Positions 58,621 through 64,000 of a DNA stretch of 64,000 nucleotides are shown here, in pieces; the stretch's first letter is position 1, and each line of letters starts with the position of its first letter. The translations under genes and the position numbers were made by a program. This stretch comes from Macrotis lagotis. Taxonomy: Eukaryota > Chordata > Mammalia > Peramelemorphia > Peramelidae. The notes under the pieces were generated by a model. The model worked only from the letters and a program-made list of their open reading frames with translations. It was not told the DNA's origin and did no database searches. The stretch lies in assembly GCF_037893015.1 (NCBI RefSeq), contig NC_133665.1, positions 193,098,309-193,162,308 of the forward strand. Reading direction: 5' to 3'.

Positions 58621-59904
58621 TTCTGCTGGGAGGCAATGGCAGGAGCTCAATGGGTCCATCTCCCCTGACCTTTCCTCCCACTGGGCCTTCCCTGGGCCTT
58701 CCCTGGGCCATGTGCCATTTGTCCAGCTTCCTCCTTGCTCAGAACAAAGGGGCTTGAGAAACCTGGGCCTGCAGGCCTTGGCCAGCTCACTTCCCTGCAA
58801 GAAAGACCAGCTTCATTCAAGACTGACGTCAGAATGAGCATGAAGAAGGGTTGGGGGCGTGGAAAAGAGGCGGGGGGCGGGGTGAACCTCCTGTCTGCTT
58901 GGCTGTCGATCTGAAAGCCGAATCATGGAGCCTCAAAGAGGAAGCTGAGGCCGAGCTACTTCTCAAGAGGCTGCTGGGGGGGGGGGGGGTGGGCAGCATT
59001 GGTACTTGCCTTGTTTTTTGCAGGACAGGAAATGGTTGCATGGTTTGATCCCCCTGATTCTTCTGAAAAACCCTAGAGTTTCTGGTCACAAACTAAGGAA
59101 GGTTCCGGCAGCTGCTTTCCAGGTCTCTGTCGTTCCATGGATTTTGGACTCTGACCAGCTGACCGGAGGCCTCCATCACTGCCCGCTGTCCCCCAAAGGC
59201 CAGGAAGCAAGGTGAAGTACCTGGTGAAGTGGCTGGTGTCTGTCTCATTCTTAAGGAGAAAGTAGTCTTCCCTGGGTCTTCTCTTCCTGGGACACTTGAT
59301 GGCATCATGTATGGGTTTGTGTATGTATGAGATGTGTGCATGTGGATGTGTGTGGATATATATGTGTGGTTGTATTATGTGGATGTGTGCACACAGGTGT
59401 GAGTGTGCATGCATGTGTGTGAATGGATGGATTTCACCTGCCTTTCTTGAGCTCTTGGGGAACTGAGGAATATGGTTGATTTGGGTCCACAGCTCTGGCC
59501 CTGCAATGAAGAGCTCCTGGCGAATCTCCTTCGTGGCTTCCCTCCTCCTCCTTCTCTCTCATGCCAGCCCCTCTTCTTCAACTCCCAGGAACCAGGGCAG
59601 CCCTCTCCTCTCAGATGGGCATGCATGTTTAGGTAGGTCATGGAGGTGAGGGTGGGTGCTCTGGGTGATTTGTTCATGAACATGTTATGTTGAGCCTTAG
59701 GACACATTCTAAGGCACCAGGAGAGCAGGGTCCTGGGGACTCAGCATAAGACTCCAGAGTGTATGGCAAAGTGGCCAGGGAAGGCCGGATAGGCCACCAA
59801 GCAGCAGGCAATTGGGGACATAGATATGTGGCAGGGAAGATTTTCAGAGGTCATATACAACCCTCCATCTCATTTGACAGAAAAAGAAACTGAGGCCCAA
59901 AGAT
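58621..59904. other. intergenic, GC-rich to TG-rich
   Basis: Poly-G run at 58976-58989 and an irregular TG-rich run at 59316-59430. No gene or named repeat otherwise. Confidence 0.5.
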
Positions 59905-60065
59905 GAAAACTTGAGAGACACCATCATGAAACCTGGGTTCAAATTCTGCCTCGTAGACTTACTATGATTCTAGGCAAGTCATTTAACCTTTGAGTCTCAG
60001 TTTTCTTTTCTGTAAAATGAGAGAGGTTCTCAAAATCGAAGTCTGAATCTTAGAACCACTTATTT
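59905..60065 (+). repeat. MIR relic
   Basis: tgggttcaaattctgcctcg, attctaggcaagtcatttaa, cctttgagtctcagttttct, ttctgtaaaatgagagagg. Directly preceded by an antisense MIR scrap at 59870-59900. Confidence 0.75.
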
Positions 60066-60403
60066 GTTTGGCAAAACTTCCAAAGTCGTTTTAGAGTATT
60101 GTGTAGGGTTTCCAGCAGTCAGCCTTGAGCCACGATGGGGTGGGGGTAGGGGGCAGCTGGAGCCCTGACACTGGGCCACATCCACGGAACCCTCAGTGTG
60201 CCTCCTCCCCTCTTTTGCCTTCCCCTATGTTCCAAATTCTCTTGAGGGACATTTGCAAACACAGGAGTTTCACCCACCCCACCCTTGGCCTTGTCAAACC
60301 TTCTTTCCAAGGTTGGCCTCATGCTCTTGGGACTGCTGGCTGGGCACAGGAAACCCCTCTGGACTCTTGAAAGGAAAACAGCCAGGGCCAATATCAGGTG
60401 GTT

Positions 60404-60433
60404 GGTGCTACGATGCCAGGTGCTACGATGCCA
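60404..60433. repeat. 15-bp tandem duplication
   Basis: ggtgctacgatgcca occurs twice in exact succession. It looks recent because the copies are identical. Confidence 0.9.
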
Positions 60434-60569
60434 GGAGATCTTGCATCATTCTCCCCAAACAAGAAAAACCAAGGCTCCATGAGCTTCCACATGAGATATG
60501 TGCAGGAGACAAGCTCTAGCTCCAGACTTTGACACTTGCTTCATGGACAGAATGAGAGAAAGGTCATTG

Positions 60570-60760
60570 ATATGGGCCTGGAAAGGACCATGGAGGTCGT
60601 TTAGAGGTCATGCAGTCCTCCCTTCCATACCCTTTTTACAGAGGAAAAAACTGAGACCTAGAATAACAGCAAATATCAAAGCCATAATTTAAGCCAAGGT
60701 CCCCAAACTCCAAATCTGGGTCTCCTTCGCCTGACCCAAGCTGCTGAAGTCTTGGAGCAT
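60570..60760 (-). repeat. MIR-type relic
   Basis: tttttacagaggaaaaaact, gagacctagaataacagcaa and ccccaaactccaaatctggg read as a decayed MIR complement. Confidence 0.55.
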
Positions 60761-61260
60761 CTGAAGGATTCAGAGCTGAATGCAGCCAAGATGGGTCAGT
60801 CGCTAATGGACATAGGCTAGGATGGGTCTTCTAATGGAGCCATCCTTGAGACACCAGGAGCAGGAAGATCCTTCCAAGTAAAAAGTGGGACCAACTGGGG
60901 GGTGGGGGTATTGCCAGGCACGTAGGACTTAAGGAGGAAGGAGCCAGGGTGCTGGGTGATCTTGTCTCTGTCTTGTGGGATAATAGCAATGGCAAAGGAA
61001 GAAGAGAGACAGCTTGGTGACCAAGAGCTGCATTGAGGAGTGGCCGGAGAGGTCCATGGAAGACTAGAGAGTGCCCACAAGTGCTCTATCCTTCTCACTT
61101 CTGAGATCCAGCCCTTCAGTGACACTCCTCTCACAGGCCACCTGCACACCTCCTTGGTTTCTCTGGTTTTCTGCAGTATCCACAAAGATATAGCATCCAC
61201 AGTTATTCAGGTTAAGGGAAGGAAAGATAAGCTTGCCTTTGTCCCTCTCCCCCAGCCCAT
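60761..61260. other. intergenic, nothing recognised
   Basis: No gene or named repeat. Confidence 0.45.
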
Positions 61261-63382
61261 ATTTATTATTTTTAAATTCAATTTTATTTTTGTTTTCCGT
61301 TCCAAATTCTCTTCTTCCCCACACCCATTTAGAAGGCAAGGAAAACAAAACCCATTACAAATATGAATAGTCGTGCAAAACAGTTTCCTTTCAGTTTTGA
61401 GACCATGTCCCTAAAAAAGAGAAGAAGAAAGAAAGAAAAGAAATATGCCTCAATTTGCCCTTTCAATTCTTCAATGTTCTCTGAAGGAGAATTTTCATCA
61501 TGAGACCTTTGAATTGTTTTGGATCATTGTATGGATCAGTTAGGTCTTTCTTAGTTGATAATCTTGACAATACTATTGTTGGGTGAACAATGTTCTCGTT
61601 ACCCTGCTGGCTTCACTTTGCATCGGTTCATAGAAGTCTTTCCAGTTCTTTCTGAAACCATTCCCTTCATCATTTCTTACAGTACAATAACACTCCATCA
61701 CATTTGTTTCCCTTAGTTCACTTGTCCATTCATTCCCTGGTGGATGGGCAAGCCCCTCCGGTTTCTAATTCTTTGCCATCACTTAAAAAGCTACTATAAA
61801 TTTATTTGTACATAGGGTTCCTTTTCTTCTTTGATCTCTTTGGGCCAGACTTGGTGGTATTGCTCAGTCAGAGGTCAGGCACGAGTTGATAGCCCTATGA
61901 GAGTAGTTCCAAATTGTTCTCCAGAATGACTCCACCAACCATTCATTAGAGTTTCTGCTTATCCACATCCCCTCCAGAACTTAGCATTTTTCTTTTCTAT
62001 CATGTGAATCAATTTGATGGGTGTGAGGAGGTACTTCAGCACTGTTTTAATTTGCATTTCTTTAATTGTTAATGATTCCAAGAATTTTTTTAATAGGACC
62101 ATTATTAATGGTTTTAATTTCTTCCTTTGAAAAATGCCTTTTCATATTCTTTGACCATTTATCAACTGTAGAATGGGTCTTATGCTTATAAATTTGATTC
62201 AGTACCCAAAACATCTTAGAAATGATATGCTATTAGAGAAATTAGCAAATAGTTTCCCAATATTCTGATTCTCATTTTAGTAGATTGGTTTTGCTTGTGT
62301 GGAAACTTTTCCATTTTATGTACTCAAAATAGTCTCCTGCGAACTCTATCTCCATCCATAGTTGAGTCATGTGTTCCTGCTCCTTTATTTTACGTGCAAC
62401 GTCACTCTTTCTGTTAGCCTCGTGCTCCCTTTTTTGAATTTATCTTAGTATATGGGGGGAGATATTGATCCATGACTAGCTTCGGAAAAATTCTTTTCCC
62501 AACAGTTTTTGTCAAATCGTGAGTTCTTGGCCCACTACCTTGGATCTTTGGATTTCTCAAGCATTAGGCTACTGTGCTCATTTGCTTCTCTATAGGGTAT
62601 ACCTCGTCTATTCTATTGATTGCTCTTTCTGCTTCTCACCCAGTACCAACTGTTTAAGGATTATAGTTTTATAGTATAATATAAGGTGTGATACTAAAAG
62701 AATTGTTTTATCCTGTAATTGCTGGAAAAATAAAATATTTTGCCTATCTCTTATTTCTCTATATCTCTCTTTTCATATAATGTTGCTGCTGGGCTTGTTT
62801 TTCCCGCTTTTTTCACTGACTCCCTTGATATTCTCAACCTTCCATTCCTCCAAATGAATTCTGTTATTGTCCTAGTTCCAGAAGGCAGATTTTCGTTTGA
62901 TTGGTACGGCACCGAATCAGGAAACACGCTTGGGGAGCATTGCCATTTTTGTTATACTGACTCGGGCTATGGCTGGGGAATTAATATTTCTCCCGTTGTT
63001 TAAAGCTGTCTATATTTGTGCGAAATGCTTTGTGACTGAGATCGTCTACTTGCTTGCGTGTGATGTCAAGTAGATTCCCAGTCATTTTTTACTGTCTGCC
63101 ATTATCCTAAGTGGAATTTCTCTTTCTAACTTTTTCCACTGGGTTTTGTGGGTAATATATAGAAATGCTGATGACCTGTGTGGGTTTATTCTATATCCTG
63201 CAGCTTTGCTAAAGATTTTCATTGTGTTGACTAGTTTTTTAGTTAATTCTCTAGAGTTCTCTAAGTATATAGCCTCATGTCAACTGCAAACAGTGATAGC
63301 TTTGTTTCCTCATTGCTTATTTTTATTCCTTCCATTTCTTTCTCTGGTATTATTGCTATAGCTAGCATTTTAGTACAATATT

Positions 63383-63536
63383 TTTAGGGGGTTTTTTGCA
63401 TGATAAACAGGGTTAAGTGGCTTGCCCAAGGCCACACAGCTAGGTCATTATTAAGTGTCTGAGGCTGGATTTGAACTCAGGTACGCCTGACTCCAGGGCC
63501 AGTGCTCTATTCACTTCACCACCTAGCCGCCCCATC
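63383..63536 (-). mobile_element. tRNA-derived marsupial SINE inside L1
   Basis: Complement of ggggcggctaggtggtgaag head and gagttcaaatccagcctcag body, with an A-rich tail. Flanked by tagtacaatatt at 63371-63382 and 63537-63548. Confidence 0.93.
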
Positions 63537-63699
63537 TAGTACAATATTGAATAAAGTTGGCATCTTTGTTTCAACCCTGATATGATTAGCAAGGCTTCTA
63601 GCATATTCTCATTACAGATATTATTTGATCTTGATTTTAGATGTTGTTTCTTATCATTTTAAGAGAAAGTCCATTTATTCTCTACTTTCTAGTATTCTT

Positions 63700-63850
63700 T
63701 TTTTTTAGGTTTTTGCAAGGCAAATGGGGTTAAGTGGCTTGCCCAAGACCTCACAGCTAGGTCATTATGAAGTGTCTGAGGCCGGATTTGAACCCAGGTC
63801 CTCCTGACTCCAGGGCCGGTGCTTTATCCACTGTGCCACCTAGCTGCCCC
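63700..63850 (-). mobile_element. tRNA-derived marsupial SINE inside L1
   Basis: Complement of ggggcagctaggtggcacag and gggttcaaatccggcctcag. Flanked by the 17-base identical repeat tactttctagtattctt at 63683-63699 and 63851-63867, the longest and cleanest duplication in the window, so probably one of the youngest copies. Confidence 0.95.
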
Positions 63851-64000
63851 TACTTTCTAGTATTCTTAAATGAAATGGGTGTAGGATTTTGCCAAAAGTT
63901 TTTCTGGCATCTACCGCAATATTAATATAACTTTTATTTTGTTATCAATACAATCAGCTATATTTATAGTTTTCCTTATATTGAACCAAGCCTATTTTAT

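Larger units (their letters stand above)
61261..64000 (-). mobile_element. L1, antisense, 3'UTR and ORF2 part, running off the window
   Basis: Begins with the L1 3' end (attatttttaaattcaattt) and goes through 3'UTR (cattgtatggatcagttagg, ttttaatttgcatttcttta) into the ORF2 complement: gctcatttgcttctctatag, ctgcagctttgctaaagatt, tgtcaactgcaaacagtgat, and, at the window edge, tttccttatattgaaccaag. That last motif corresponds to the reverse-transcriptase part found in mammalian L1s. It carries stops and two SINE insertions. At least 2.4 kb excluding the SINEs. Confidence 0.85.

Overview
The window is vertebrate, almost certainly marsupial, nuclear DNA. The strongest sign is a dense scatter of the tRNA-derived marsupial SINE whose head reads ggcagctaggtggcacagtg and whose B-box-like part reads gagttcaaatcc, together with MIR/THER-type CORE-SINEs, L2, L3/CR1, marsupial-type L1 3' ends and composite SINEs. 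The dominant SINE ends in ttgccttgcaaaaacc plus A-rich sequence. From memory this is the type common in Australian marsupials, so an Australidelphian species is my best guess (inference).

The only protein-coding gene I can support is the 3' end of ELMO1 on the + strand. Three exons are visible: 5059-5141, 9675-9752 and the terminal coding part 13937-14137. They encode about the last 119 residues: the end of the PH domain, the following helix and the C-terminal proline-rich DOCK-binding tail ending in VYDCN. The exons have clean AG/GT borders and compatible phases. A 3'UTR of about 1.6 kb runs to an AATAAA at 15711 and contains a long pyrimidine tract with a (CT)n(CA)n microsatellite. Bases 1-5058 are the intron upstream of the first visible exon; the exon before it lies outside the window.

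From about 15.75 kb to the end (about 48 kb) I find no coding gene. This is intergenic sequence built from layered mobile-element fossils. They include L2 and MIR relics, L3/CR1 fragments, a 1.4-kb relic of an APE-type LINE ending in a C2H2-like motif (31.95-33.35 kb), four marsupial L1 3' ends, eleven + and three - strand young-looking SINEs in the whole window (many with clear target-site duplications), a pogo/CENP-B-type DNA transposon with near-perfect terminal inverted repeats inserted into a MIR (35.28-36.0 kb), and a tailless U6 snRNA retropseudogene inserted into an L1 (45.92-46.02 kb).

Simple-sequence features stand out: a (CCCTCT)n array of about 26 copies whose G-rich strand fits the G-quadruplex pattern, a self-complementary (CA)n(TG)n block, a GGAA array, and a CA-rich minisatellite with a unit of roughly 105 bp. 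Two non-repetitive stretches (10.56-10.88 kb in the last ELMO1 intron and 26.10-26.43 kb downstream) are candidate regulatory elements, on composition and motifs only. I found no convincing retrovirus, CRISPR array, tRNA gene or rRNA gene, and no clear undescribed gene system.
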